Virus record (IMG/VR): IMGVR_UViG_3300027805_000080
Span: 1 to 25,619 of that record
DNA length: 25,619 nucleotides
Reading direction: 5' to 3' (one strand)
Origin: a virus
In this document: positions 12,040-19,541 of the stretch, piece by piece
Layout: the number at the start of each line of letters is the position of its first letter
Position numbering within the stretch: the first letter of the stretch is position 1
The notes under the pieces: generated by a model
What the model was told of the DNA's origin: nothing
Database searches by the model: none
Seen by the model: the letters and a program-made list of their open reading frames with translations, nothing else
Position numbers and translations under genes: made by a program

Positions 12040-13060
12040 TACTATATTCTTGGCGAAGAAATGCCACCTTCCATTCTTTGAATTGCTCATCAAGCTCAGG
12101 CGTTCTTTCCTTTAGTACTGATTTTTCTACAGCAGAATCAACTTTGGTAAATGCATCATCGAGATATCTAGTTGCCTCCTGAATAGAACATTTACCATTT
12201 TTTACCGCCAGAAGAAGATGCGCATTTGGCCTGGGAAATTTTAGATGTCCGGTTTGAGAAAGCTCTATAACTTGCTCAGTTATACGGATAGCATGACTGA
12301 GTGCCTTCCAGTCAACGCCTTCACCATCAAATTCTTTCACGCGATCCCCATAACCGCTTACTCTTTTTTGCAAAGATTTTACAACCGTCTCTACCTTGTT
12401 AGAAAGCGGAAATTGCTTGCCACAAATTTCAAGAGCTTGCGACATTTCAGATCCTCCTGCTGCATTGAGAACTTCAGTGCGTTTTACGTGTGGAAGCTTG
12501 AGCAATCGCTCTACTAGCTCAGGCACGTCATTTAAGGAGTGCTTGTTTTGAGAAGCAAATAACTCATGAGCTTTTTCAAAGCCGTATTTGTTCATTTCGC
12601 GCAGCACTTCAGATAAAGTAGTGTATCGTTCTGTCTTAAGACCATAAAGTTGGGACTGAGCTACTGCATAACCTACCATCTTCTTAACATTCTTTGTAAG
12701 AAAATTGTGAAGCATTTCCTTGATCTTATACATCCAAAAATCTTTAAACTTAGCATCATGCATGCCTTGCGCAACTGCAAACGCAACCTCTAAAGCATAT
12801 GTTTGACCATTAAAGAAGTCATCAAGAAATACCTGAAGCGGGATATATTCTGTTTCGGTTTCACCGGCATGCATCTTTTCACCTGCACCAATGCCATGTG
12901 GTTTTTCCTTGCGATTAGTTACTTTCTTGTTGAGCAAGAGATCATTTAGATCGGGCAAGTACACTACTTTATAGTCAAGATCTGATTTTTCTGTGGCTGT
13001 TCCATACAAGTGAGAGCCTGTCAATACTTTGAAAAGAGTAATTTCTTTATTCACGGTCAT
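12032..13060 (-). CDS. Nucleotidyltransferase of the COG3541/RlaP-like type
   Basis: 342 residues. The N-terminal catalytic core reads TGSHLYGTATEKSDLDYKVV: GS at about 15-16 and SDLD at 26-29, the classic GS...D-x-D signature of polymerase-beta-type nucleotidyltransferases. The long C-terminal region is helical and lacks a second recognised domain. Relatives (RlaP, YcgL-like) add nucleotides to RNA ends or occur in RNA repair clusters. It overlaps the CCA-adding gene by 14 bp and shares its promoter, which points to RNA 3'-end processing. Substrate unknown. AAAGGA is the ribosome binding site. Confidence 0.82.
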   Translation of the reverse strand: MTVNKEITLFKVLTGSHLYGTATEKSDLDYKVVYLPDLNDLLLNKKVTNRKEKPHGIGAGEKMHAGETETEYIPLQVFLDDFFNGQTYALEVAFAVAQGMHDAKFKDFWMYKIKEMLHNFLTKNVKKMVGYAVAQSQLYGLKTERYTTLSEVLREMNKYGFEKAHELFASQNKHSLNDVPELVERLLKLPHVKRTEVLNAAGGSEMSQALEICGKQFPLSNKVETVVKSLQKRVSGYGDRVKEFDGEGVDWKALSHAIRITEQVIELSQTGHLKFPRPNAHLLLAVKNGKCSIQEATRYLDDAFTKVDSAVEKSVLKERTPELDEQFKEWKVAFLRQEYSIK

Positions 13061-14204
13061 TGCACAATATCCTTTTACTATGTAGAACTTTTTCTATTCT
13101 ACTTAATCTTTCACGATTCATTGCTTCGCCAAGCTGTGTATCACGTAGGCCGGCCTCAATAAAAGCAGCAGACGTGACACTTTGGCTGGCTATAGCAGCT
13201 TCACGCAAAATACAAGAAGTGACAGTATCTCTAACACCATCGAGATGCTCCATCATTTCAAGCACCGCAATAATGTTTGATATTTTCAAGCTCATTTTGG
13301 AAGTTGCGCGGCAAAATGCTAGAACGTGGAAAAGGTGGATTGCATCTAATGTTTCACCCTTCGCATAAATAATTTCCCACATTCTATTCCATGCTAAATG
13401 TGTATCCTGTATATCGCTAGAGACTTTTGACAGATCAGCATCAGAATTTGCACAGGACACAATCATAGCCATAAAAGCCATGTTAACATCACTGAACATT
13501 TTTTTCGCAATTGCTGCTCGTGGCCCAATGTTTATACTAACATGCCATGCCGTGGGTAATTTTTTAAAGTTTTTGCAAAAGAAGCTAACACAATTTATTA
13601 TACCAAATAATTGGAGTGCCTCAAAGAATCTCTGAGGATCTGCGTGTGTATCTTGCATAACTTTATAGATTTCAGCCCAATATCTTTCATGTGAGATGGC
13701 ATCCAGCTCTCCAGAAAGAACAACCTTCTGTGCAATACTAACAGTAGAAGAAGCTATGCTAAAATCTGTGTAGCGAGAATAAAAACGGGCAAGACGAACA
13801 ACACGCAGCGGATCTTCTGCAAATGCATCAGATACATGCCTCAATACTTTTTGTGCTAAGTCTTTTTGGCCTCCATGTGGATCAATAATTTCACCAGTGA
13901 CTAGGTCCTGTGCTATGGCATTTATAGTTAGATCCCGCCTATATAGGTCATCTTCTAACGTTATGCTCTTATCGAATTCTACTGAGAACCCGTTATAGCC
14001 CATTCCAATCTTTCGCTCCTTGCGGGCCAGAGCGTATTGATCTCCATTCTTGTCCATGAAGACGGGGAATGACTCTCCAACATTCTTGTATCCTAGTGCT
14101 TCCATATCTGATGGTGTAGCACCAACTACGACATAATCACGGTCGTGCGTAGGTCTGCCCATGAGAGCATCTCTAACGGCACCGCCAACTAGATATGTTT
14201 GCAT
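13047..14204 (-). CDS. cca: tRNA nucleotidyltransferase (CCA-adding enzyme, class II)
   Basis: 385 residues. The class II signatures are clear: VGGAVRD (6-12), catalytic HDRDYVVVG with D21 and D23, LYRRDLTINAIA (87-98) and EDPLRVVRLARFY (130-142). The overall order follows E. coli Cca closely over the first 180 residues. It adds or repairs the 3' CCA of tRNAs from CTP and ATP. It is shorter than E. coli Cca (412), with no recognisable HD phosphohydrolase motif in its diverged C-terminal half. The start has no strong ribosome binding site. Promoter core copy 5 lies upstream. No tRNA gene is in this window; the phage may carry some elsewhere. Confidence 0.93.
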   Translation of the reverse strand: MQTYLVGGAVRDALMGRPTHDRDYVVVGATPSDMEALGYKNVGESFPVFMDKNGDQYALARKERKIGMGYNGFSVEFDKSITLEDDLYRRDLTINAIAQDLVTGEIIDPHGGQKDLAQKVLRHVSDAFAEDPLRVVRLARFYSRYTDFSIASSTVSIAQKVVLSGELDAISHERYWAEIYKVMQDTHADPQRFFEALQLFGIINCVSFFCKNFKKLPTAWHVSINIGPRAAIAKKMFSDVNMAFMAMIVSCANSDADLSKVSSDIQDTHLAWNRMWEIIYAKGETLDAIHLFHVLAFCRATSKMSLKISNIIAVLEMMEHLDGVRDTVTSCILREAAIASQSVTSAAFIEAGLRDTQLGEAMNRERLSRIEKVLHSKRILCNDRE

Positions 14205-14237
14205 TTTTGAGTATTAAAGCAAATTTACATATTGATG

Positions 14238-14265
14238 ATTATAAAGTGAATAAGAAAAAAGTAAA
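14238..14265 (-). promoter_or_regulatory. Repeated promoter core, copy 5 (cca promoter)
   Basis: TTTACT (14260-14265) - 16 bp - TATAAT (14238-14243), with a diverged spacer and no long leader repeat. About 34 bases upstream of the cca start. The spacing is the same as in copies 1-4. Confidence 0.7.
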
Positions 14266-14294
14266 CATTTATTTCATGCTGCAATTAATGTTGA

Positions 14295-15485
14295 TCATAT
14301 TAAATTTGAAAGCCGATATGATGTCGCTGCAGCAAGGGTCCATCCTAGGTGGCCGTGGCCACCATGATACCACAATCCATCCGATTTGCTTTTGATAATC
14401 ATGGGCAGCATGTCACTTGACATGGGCCTTAGACAAGCCCAGCGAGAATATACCGTAGTGTTTATGGATGGGAAATTTTCATTTACCCAGTTCAGCAATG
14501 GTTTAATTCTATCTTGGCATATATCTAGATTGTTTCCATCTAGTTCTGCTGTTCCCGCTACTCTAAGTCTGTTTCCCAGTAGCGAACATACTATCTTTTT
14601 ACTATCATCAAGCAGTGAAATTTCTGGTGCTGATGCTGCCTCAGGTATAGTTATAGAATATCCTTTTACAGGATAAATGTTAAGATAATCACCATGCGCG
14701 AAAGACCACTTTGTCATTTCATGCCCATTGCAAAGAACAACTGCATCATATGATTCATGTATTCTTTCGTCTATATCATTCTGCTTATAAATTATATTTT
14801 TGCCACCAATACCTATAACATCTGTATTAAATTTAAAAGTAGTACCTAATGATTCACAGACAGATTGTAACTTTTGGCAGAATAAATGGGCATCACCCGT
14901 CCAATCAGACATCGTTAGAAAACCACCCTTAAGATTTTTAAAATCACGCATTCCTTTATCGCGTTGGATTATTTCTTCAGGTGTTAGGAATTTCCATTCA
15001 ATACCATTATTTTCAAAAAGTGATTTAGAGCTGTATGCTTCTTCTATTGATTTTTCATCTGAGTATACGTGCATAATGCCACTTTGACGCCTATCAAATT
15101 CTATTTGTTCTGAGTCAATAAGCTGCTCATACAGTTGTTGCGATTGCTTTGCCAACATTATAGTTCTAATAGTGTTTCTTTCATGAGTGTTATTAAGCAC
15201 GTGTCTTAAAAAACCAGCAAGCCAAAAAATCTTTGATGGGGTTGGCATTGGCCTAATAAGAAGAGGCGCATCTTTCTTAAGCATCCACTTTAACCCCTTC
15301 TTTACGTTATTCCACGTATTCCATGTTTCAGAATTACATACTGAAAATTGCCCGCCATTAGCATAAGAGCATTTCATGGCGGGTGATGGTTCTCTGTCAT
15401 AAACAGTTACGGAATGATTCTTCTTCGTTAGATAATACGCAGATGTCATTCCTACTATTCCAGCGCCTATAATTGCTATCTTCAT
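14295..15485 (-). CDS. FAD-dependent D-amino acid dehydrogenase-like oxidoreductase (DadA family)
   Basis: 396 residues. A dinucleotide-binding Rossmann motif GAGIVG (7-12) is followed by VYDRE, which ends the second strand; the C-terminal GGHGHLGWTLA (about 373-383) is the typical FAD-contact region of DadA-type enzymes. These oxidatively deaminate D-amino acids (or sarcosine/glycine in related groups) and pass electrons to an acceptor. It ends about 25-35 residues earlier than E. coli DadA (432). Its ATG overlaps the stop of the polymerase C-half gene (ATGA), so it is translated in the replication operon. Such an enzyme is rare in phages; substrate is uncertain. Confidence 0.85.
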   Translation of the reverse strand: MKIAIIGAGIVGMTSAYYLTKKNHSVTVYDREPSPAMKCSYANGGQFSVCNSETWNTWNNVKKGLKWMLKKDAPLLIRPMPTPSKIFWLAGFLRHVLNNTHERNTIRTIMLAKQSQQLYEQLIDSEQIEFDRRQSGIMHVYSDEKSIEEAYSSKSLFENNGIEWKFLTPEEIIQRDKGMRDFKNLKGGFLTMSDWTGDAHLFCQKLQSVCESLGTTFKFNTDVIGIGGKNIIYKQNDIDERIHESYDAVVLCNGHEMTKWSFAHGDYLNIYPVKGYSITIPEAASAPEISLLDDSKKIVCSLLGNRLRVAGTAELDGNNLDICQDRIKPLLNWVNENFPSINTTVYSRWACLRPMSSDMLPMIIKSKSDGLWYHGGHGHLGWTLAAATSYRLSNLI

Positions 15486-16051
15486 ATAATTCCTGATGAT
15501 ATTAGGTGTAATTGTAAAACAATAACCATAGCATATGCTATAGCATGCGATTTTTTAAAGGAGTAACCAGTTTCATCTTTTGAATAAAGAATTCTTCTGG
15601 TGGCTTCTCTTTGTGTTTTATATAGTTTAATAAATTGTTTTTTGCCCGGCCTTATGAGAGCCAAGACGTCTGCTAGTTCTTCTATTGACTTGGGTCTAAT
15701 AGAATCAAGAACTTCTCCGTGATTTGATAATTGAAATAATTTCTTTTGGTGTTTAGGGTCAACCAAAAGTTGCCAGTCTGGTTCAATTTCCAAAAGTTGT
15801 TCGATTTCTTCTCTTGATTTAAAGTTATCATACACACTTAAATGAAGAAAATCTATCTTGAAAAAGCCCAACTGCTCTGCACTTTGGTATGGAATTGCAC
15901 ACAACTTGGTTACTTGATCTACAGGAATATTTTGTGGATGAACGCCACAGGGGTGAGGATACAATTGCCCATCCTTTACCATGCTCGCTCTTACCCATGG
16001 AAAAATATTCATAGGATTAAATGATGTGGGTGTGTCAATATCTATATCCAT
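15482..16051 (-). CDS. DnaE-type DNA polymerase, C-terminal half of a split catalytic core
   Basis: 189 residues. It begins with MDIDIDTPT, matching the catalytic PDFDxDF strand of DnaE (E. coli D401/D403). HPCGVHPQ (about 33-40) corresponds to the KHAGGVV block, and GFFKIDFLHL (62-71) holds the third catalytic Asp (D67). LFQLSNHGE, LALIRPGKK (131-138) and SFKKSHAIAYAMV (164-176) follow the order of DnaE. The GRGS block that normally precedes PDFDxDF is absent here but ends the protein at 22374-22883. PHP, beta-binding and tau-binding regions are absent. The start overlaps the upstream stop (TGATG). Together the two proteins would make a minimal C-family palm/fingers. Confidence 0.85.
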   Translation of the reverse strand: MDIDIDTPTSFNPMNIFPWVRASMVKDGQLYPHPCGVHPQNIPVDQVTKLCAIPYQSAEQLGFFKIDFLHLSVYDNFKSREEIEQLLEIEPDWQLLVDPKHQKKLFQLSNHGEVLDSIRPKSIEELADVLALIRPGKKQFIKLYKTQREATRRILYSKDETGYSFKKSHAIAYAMVIVLQLHLISSGII

Positions 16052-16824
16052 CAGAAATCTAGCTCACGAGATATTTGATTAATGTCCTTGATGATATTTT
16101 TATTTTCTTCAAATTTTTTTGCCCAATAAGAAGAATTAACTATAGTATTAAATGCTGAAAGCTGATGCTTATCTAGGGTCTTCAGCAGCACGCCAAATCT
16201 TTTAGAACAAAATAGAAACCATGGAGATAGTCGACGCTGTCTAACTAATGATATTATTCTGGCAGCACCTAAGTGCTGAAATATCTGTTTAAATTCCACA
16301 CCTTCCTTTTCGCTCAAGTCCAAAAGATAATTTATTGTAGATGATACTTCATCCATCGGATCAGCCATCTTATCTACCCATTCTAGATAAACAGAATAAC
16401 ACTGTTCTCTGCACCACAAAATTGGCAAAATATCTGCCTCAATCATTAGAGATATATATTTTTCCGGATTAGCTATATTAGCATCTTTGACTAGTTCAGC
16501 AAAGTTAATAAATGCTCTATAGTAACGCGATTCCATAAATGCTACGGACGAAGGCTGACTGTATTTTTTCAAGCGCATCCATTCACGATAATAACTATAA
16601 GCAGCTTGTCCTAGGGGTGACATCAACTCTTGAGTACGTCTTTTAGGTTCACAATGATGCTTCATAAAAGTCATCTCATTGCGAAACCTATGATTGCAAT
16701 AATGGCAATGCCAATTCTTAGCTTTTGTTAGATTTATCTCGGCATCTTCAAGCGGAATCCTTCGAGCAGCAATTTGCTCTTCATTAAGCATTTTGATGTC
16801 TTTCGTTGAGTCTTGCTGGGACAA
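16051..16824 (-). CDS. Zinc-finger protein of the replication operon
   Basis: 257 residues from a TTG at 16824 behind GGAGG with 6-base spacing; an ATG 11 codons further in (16791) is the alternative. Residues about 38-60 carry a C2H2-type finger: WHCHYCNHRF, then FMKHHCEPKRR, with Cys at 40 and 43 and His at 56/57. The rest is helical and rich in aromatics (YYREWMRLKKYSQPSSVAF, WCREQCYSVYLEWVDKMADP). It lies immediately upstream of the polymerase C-half, so a DNA-binding accessory role in replication is plausible. No precise family assigned. Confidence 0.78.
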   Translation of the reverse strand: MSQQDSTKDIKMLNEEQIAARRIPLEDAEINLTKAKNWHCHYCNHRFRNEMTFMKHHCEPKRRTQELMSPLGQAAYSYYREWMRLKKYSQPSSVAFMESRYYRAFINFAELVKDANIANPEKYISLMIEADILPILWCREQCYSVYLEWVDKMADPMDEVSSTINYLLDLSEKEGVEFKQIFQHLGAARIISLVRQRRLSPWFLFCSKRFGVLLKTLDKHQLSAFNTIVNSSYWAKKFEENKNIIKDINQISRELDF

Positions 16825-17416
16825 CTGTTACCTCCTCACCCTGCCATACAATTCCAGGTTTTATTGGCTCTCCAAGTGACCTGAAAAATGTGATGAAATC
16901 CCTAATGTAGTGCTCGTCAATGTGCTGTGTATTTACAGTAGCATGAACTCCAACTGCTACTGATCCATAGTTTTTGATTTCTATTGTTGGCACTACTTTA
17001 TATTCTTCTTTTAGGAACTGATTAAGAAGAATATCCTTCTTGACAACTGCACGATTAAATTCTTCAGCGGGCTGCATCTTATACAGCTTACCATAATTAG
17101 GATCAGTCGCATCATAAACTAATCTAGTTTCTGGAAATTCGACCAATGAGTATGCTTTGTCTTCTGCTTCGTGCCAAGCATGCCATTCAGCAGTAACCAT
17201 TGCTACCGAAAAATATCTTTTTAGCTTAGTATGAAAGAACCTAAAGTCTACCCACACCCATGGGCGATCTGGTTCATAAACATGATCACAATAAAAGTCA
17301 CCGCCATAAGAGCAATCTGGATACTTCTTCATAAGATTCTTAACACCCATCCAGCGCGCCTTGCGCTGTTTGCGATTTGAGTCCATTCTAGACATCTTAG
17401 AGAATCTTTCAGGCAT
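16784..17416 (-). CDS. Hypothetical 210-residue protein
   Basis: Start ATG at 17416 has GGAG 7 bases upstream and overlaps the previous gene by 8 bp; a longer frame to 17491 is unlikely because it lies inside that gene. N-terminus strongly basic (MPERFSKMSRMDSNRKQRKA), followed by a Tyr/Trp/His-rich region (DRPWVWVDFRFFHTKLKRYF, EWHAWHEAEDKAYS) and a C-terminal part with IRDFITFFRSLGEPIKPGI. Probably an alpha/beta enzyme or nucleic-acid-binding protein, but nothing is recognisable. It lies in the 44-62-polymerase stretch. Confidence 0.72.
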   Translation of the reverse strand: MPERFSKMSRMDSNRKQRKARWMGVKNLMKKYPDCSYGGDFYCDHVYEPDRPWVWVDFRFFHTKLKRYFSVAMVTAEWHAWHEAEDKAYSLVEFPETRLVYDATDPNYGKLYKMQPAEEFNRAVVKKDILLNQFLKEEYKVVPTIEIKNYGSVAVGVHATVNTQHIDEHYIRDFITFFRSLGEPIKPGIVWQGEEVTVVPARLNERHQNA

Positions 17417-17756
17417 CCATTTTCTCCAATAAGAGCAAAGCATCCTTTTCTTTAAGAATCGTAATCTTGACAAAGTCCTTGCTTTTGTCAATTATGTTAC
17501 TAAGCACCCCAAATGACCACCCTGACGTGCCATAGCTTCCCTTGTGGCATATGTAGGTACTACCACTTGATTGTGGCATGCTGTAGAAGTTATCCTTCAA
17601 TGATGATGACTCAACACCCGATGAAAGCTTCCATGATTCTCCATGCACAAATCCGCCATACCAGGTGGCAAATACTCGGTAATACGTATCTAATTTGGGA
17701 TCTTCTTGCGGTTCAAGCTTAACTAAAACCCAACGATCCGGTTTATATTCGCTCAT
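17409..17756 (-). CDS. Hypothetical phage protein, 115 residues (YRVFATWYGG motif)
   Basis: MSEYKPDRWVLVKLEPQEDP is followed by TYYRVFATWYGGFVHGESWK, then SSGVESSSLKDNFYSMPQSS, GSTYICHKGSYGTSGW and a C-terminal helix. The 'DRW..VK......YRVFA.WYGG...G.SWK..SG' block and 'GS.Y.CHK..YG.S' look like a small family found in many large phages, function unknown. AAGGA lies 5 bases before the ATG. It starts 1 base after the gp62-like gene. Confidence 0.75.
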   Translation of the reverse strand: MSEYKPDRWVLVKLEPQEDPKLDTYYRVFATWYGGFVHGESWKLSSGVESSSLKDNFYSMPQSSGSTYICHKGSYGTSGWSFGVLSNIIDKSKDFVKITILKEKDALLLLEKMDA

Positions 17757-17757
17757 G

Positions 17758-18213
17758 TTATTCCTTTTCTAGCTTTTTAATCTCATCTTTCTGCATGCCA
17801 AGATCCTGCGCCATTTGCATAACTTCTTCATGGCTTGGAAATGGATTGAGTAGCGCAGCTTCTCTAAGAGACATGTCAAAATACTCAGCTACTATTGAGA
17901 GTGATTGCACATTCTTCTTTTTAGATTTTGTACTGATCCAATTGTAGCGCTTGGATGTTTTAGATGAAGCGACCTGAAGAAGCTGCATAAGAAGGTGCGG
18001 GTGCTTGCCAAGTGTAAACACTCTTGGATTTACAAACTCGTTGAGCATCATAATTTGACGTTCATCAGAAGTGCCGGACATCCAGCGCATTACAACAGGC
18101 GGCGCAAATCCCTTGCGCTCATCTTCAGAAAGTTGCGCGTAAATATCCCCGCTCTTCGCGCTGTTGAGCCTGTTCAAAAGATCAAAGATATCCAGCTTAT
18201 AGTTAGTTGCCAT
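17758..18213 (-). CDS. Clamp loader small subunit, T4 gp62-like
   Basis: 151 residues (T4 gp62 is 187). The pattern KGFAPPVVMRWMSGTSDERQ, MMLNEFVNPRVFTL, then KHPHLLMQLLQVASS, KRYNWI and AEYFDMSLREAALL matches what I recall of gp62-like proteins of T4-superfamily phages. KRY..W and a final '.Y....REA' also line up with T4 gp62 (KRYGKW, RYQVNTNDAIN). With the gp44-like ATPase upstream it would load the sliding clamp onto primed DNA. The start has no ribosome binding site; a TAA 4 bases upstream suggests coupling. Homology to T4 gp62 itself is remote, so this call also rests on gene order. Confidence 0.65.
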   Translation of the reverse strand: MATNYKLDIFDLLNRLNSAKSGDIYAQLSEDERKGFAPPVVMRWMSGTSDERQIMMLNEFVNPRVFTLGKHPHLLMQLLQVASSKTSKRYNWISTKSKKKNVQSLSIVAEYFDMSLREAALLNPFPSHEEVMQMAQDLGMQKDEIKKLEKE

Positions 18214-18219
18214 GAGCTA

Positions 18220-18681
18220 TTATACACTCGCTTTCTTTGATTTATTTTCTTCATGCCAAGCAAGAATTTCCTTTAGTGGCACGTGGTAAATATCGTAAGA
18301 ATTGCTATTATCAGTCCAGATAATCTTAACAGTCCAGTCCTCTACTTGGAGAGCTTCCCACTGTTCAGCTGTAAGTTCTTTCTTGAGCCAAACATCCCAA
18401 GGTAAAAGCTCAAAGGTTGAGAAGTAAAAGTTGAAAGTTCCATTTCTGCCATGATATGCCATAACTACATCCCATAGGTCATCTAGAACAGAGATAAATG
18501 TTTTTCTGCGAAGCAAATCAATCATGGAAGCAGCTTCTTCTAAGAGATCAGCAATCCTGTCAGGAAGCCCCTCTTGAACGCTCTTTCGATCAGGAATTTG
18601 GCGCCGAATCTCAGCGCGCTTGATTAGGCGATAGACAATGTCATCCTTCCCAACTTTTGCTTCTAGCTCTTCTGCGTTCAT
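18220..18681 (-). CDS. Hypothetical 153-residue protein
   Basis: The N-terminal half is a charged helical region (MNAEELEAKVGKDDIVYRLI, KRAEIRRQIPDRKSVQEGLP, then DRIADLLEEAASMIDLL), a pattern also seen in small phage proteins of unknown role. The C-terminal half has LPWDVWLKKELTAEQWEALQ and WTVKIIWTDNSNSYDIYHV, possibly a small beta domain. It starts 1 base after the 18683 gene ends. Function unknown; it sits between the two clamp-loader genes. Confidence 0.7.
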   Translation of the reverse strand: MNAEELEAKVGKDDIVYRLIKRAEIRRQIPDRKSVQEGLPDRIADLLEEAASMIDLLRRKTFISVLDDLWDVVMAYHGRNGTFNFYFSTFELLPWDVWLKKELTAEQWEALQVEDWTVKIIWTDNSNSYDIYHVPLKEILAWHEENKSKKASV

Positions 18682-18682
18682 A

Positions 18683-18928
18683 TCATAACCCCTTTATCTT
18701 TATCTTCCACCAAAGATGAGTAGAGATCCACGCTGTTCCATAGTAGCGCTGATAACCGTGAATAAAACTATGCCGCCAATCTCCCTGCTTTGGTTCAGGA
18801 AGCTTAGAGCGTTCTACATACTTTAGCTTGAATACTTCACCGCCTGAAGTCATTGGCTGCACACCAACTATTTCAGCAGCAATCACCTTAGGATCAATGT
18901 TGCGTATAATTGGAAGAATGATGCTCAT
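18683..18928 (-). CDS. 81-residue protein with a T4 gp23-like N-terminal motif
   Basis: MSIILPIIRNIDPKVIAAEI is followed by VGVQPMTSGGEVFKLKYVE. This is strikingly close to the conserved strand of T4 major capsid protein gp23 (VRRAIPNLIAFDICGVQPM...GQVFALR). The rest of the capsid protein is missing and the C-terminus (HSFIHGYQRYYGTAWISTHL...) is unrelated. I believe similar mini-proteins occur in other phages. Whether it relates to gp23 by descent and binds capsid, or matches by chance, is open. It lies in the replication operon, an odd location for a capsid-type motif. ATG at 18928; no strong ribosome binding site was noted. Confidence 0.65.
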   Translation of the reverse strand: MSIILPIIRNIDPKVIAAEIVGVQPMTSGGEVFKLKYVERSKLPEPKQGDWRHSFIHGYQRYYGTAWISTHLWWKIKIKGL

Positions 18929-18985
18929 AGATTTCCTAGATTTTGTTCAATGTATGCCATGAAATTACACAGTAGGTAAACGATA

Positions 18986-19324
18986 TCACTCTCGTCCACG
19001 TTGTCTGTTCCATTCTTCCATCTCTTTACGACGCTGTTCTTGCTCTTCTGAATAGTTTACCGGAGGAACATCCTCGGGGTTGTCAGTTAGCACCGCTCGG
19101 TCAGCGATGTAGTCGGCCCAAGCATGGAGAATTTTGCGAACTCGATCACGACCCATGCACTCATTGTGGATAAGAAGATCACCATCCTTTGAAAGGAAGA
19201 CCTCGAGCTGGCCGAAGCCACAGCCCTTCCAGCCCCAATCGAAGTAGGTCTTTGCCCAATGCAGACCGCTAACCTCAGGTGGGTTAGCCTCCATCATAGC
19301 CTTACGCTCTTCAATTGACAGCAT
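18986..19324 (-). CDS. Hypothetical 112-residue protein
   Basis: Start ATG at 19324 behind AAGGAAG, overlapping the upstream gene by 14 bp; a start 14 codons upstream lacks support. The sequence MLSIEERKAMMEANPPEVSG is followed by YFDWGWKGCGFGQLEVFLSK, then IHNECMGRDRVRKILHAWAD and an acidic/basic tail (NYSEEQEQRRKEMEEWNRQR). The centre 'W..CGFGQL.....DG....NE.M....V...L...AD' resembles small proteins of unknown role in several phages. No function assigned. Confidence 0.72.
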   Translation of the reverse strand: MLSIEERKAMMEANPPEVSGLHWAKTYFDWGWKGCGFGQLEVFLSKDGDLLIHNECMGRDRVRKILHAWADYIADRAVLTDNPEDVPPVNYSEEQEQRRKEMEEWNRQRGRE

Positions 19325-19541
19325 TTGCTTCTTCCTTATCTCTTTGAATGATCTTCGTGCATGCATCCATGGTCATGATGCATGCGTCTGGCATTCCGCT
19401 AGGGAACGTGCAGCAACAATCAGAACAGATCCATGAGCACTCGCCGCGTGCTGCTTGCAGTGTCCATTGTTGGGTGATGTGATTCATTTCATGAAGAGTC
19501 ACATCAAGATTTTCTGCGGTAGTGATGAAGATTCCGCTCAT
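19311..19541 (-). CDS. Cys-rich 76-residue protein
   Basis: The ATG overlaps the stop of the clamp loader gene (ATGA). The protein begins MSGIFITTAENLDVTLHEMN; the centre is unusually rich in cysteine: ECSWICSDCCCTFPSGMPDA followed by C, then a further Cys at about 61. Clustered cysteines plus HEMNH suggest metal binding. It lies immediately after the clamp loader gene and before the 112-residue gene, which it overlaps by 14 bp. Function unknown. Confidence 0.65.
   Translation of the reverse strand: MSGIFITTAENLDVTLHEMNHITQQWTLQAARGECSWICSDCCCTFPSGMPDACIMTMDACTKIIQRDKEEANAVN

Noticed and set aside
14347-14362. GC-rich palindrome GGTGGCC-GT-GGCCACC
   Set aside because: It encodes the conserved HGGHGHLG segment of the DadA-like protein, so codon constraint explains it.
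18219-18224. Minus-strand TATAAT directly upstream of the gp62-like gene
   Set aside because: A transcript from it would start at about the ATG itself and leave no leader; the sequence is mainly the stop codon of the previous gene. No -35 is visible.
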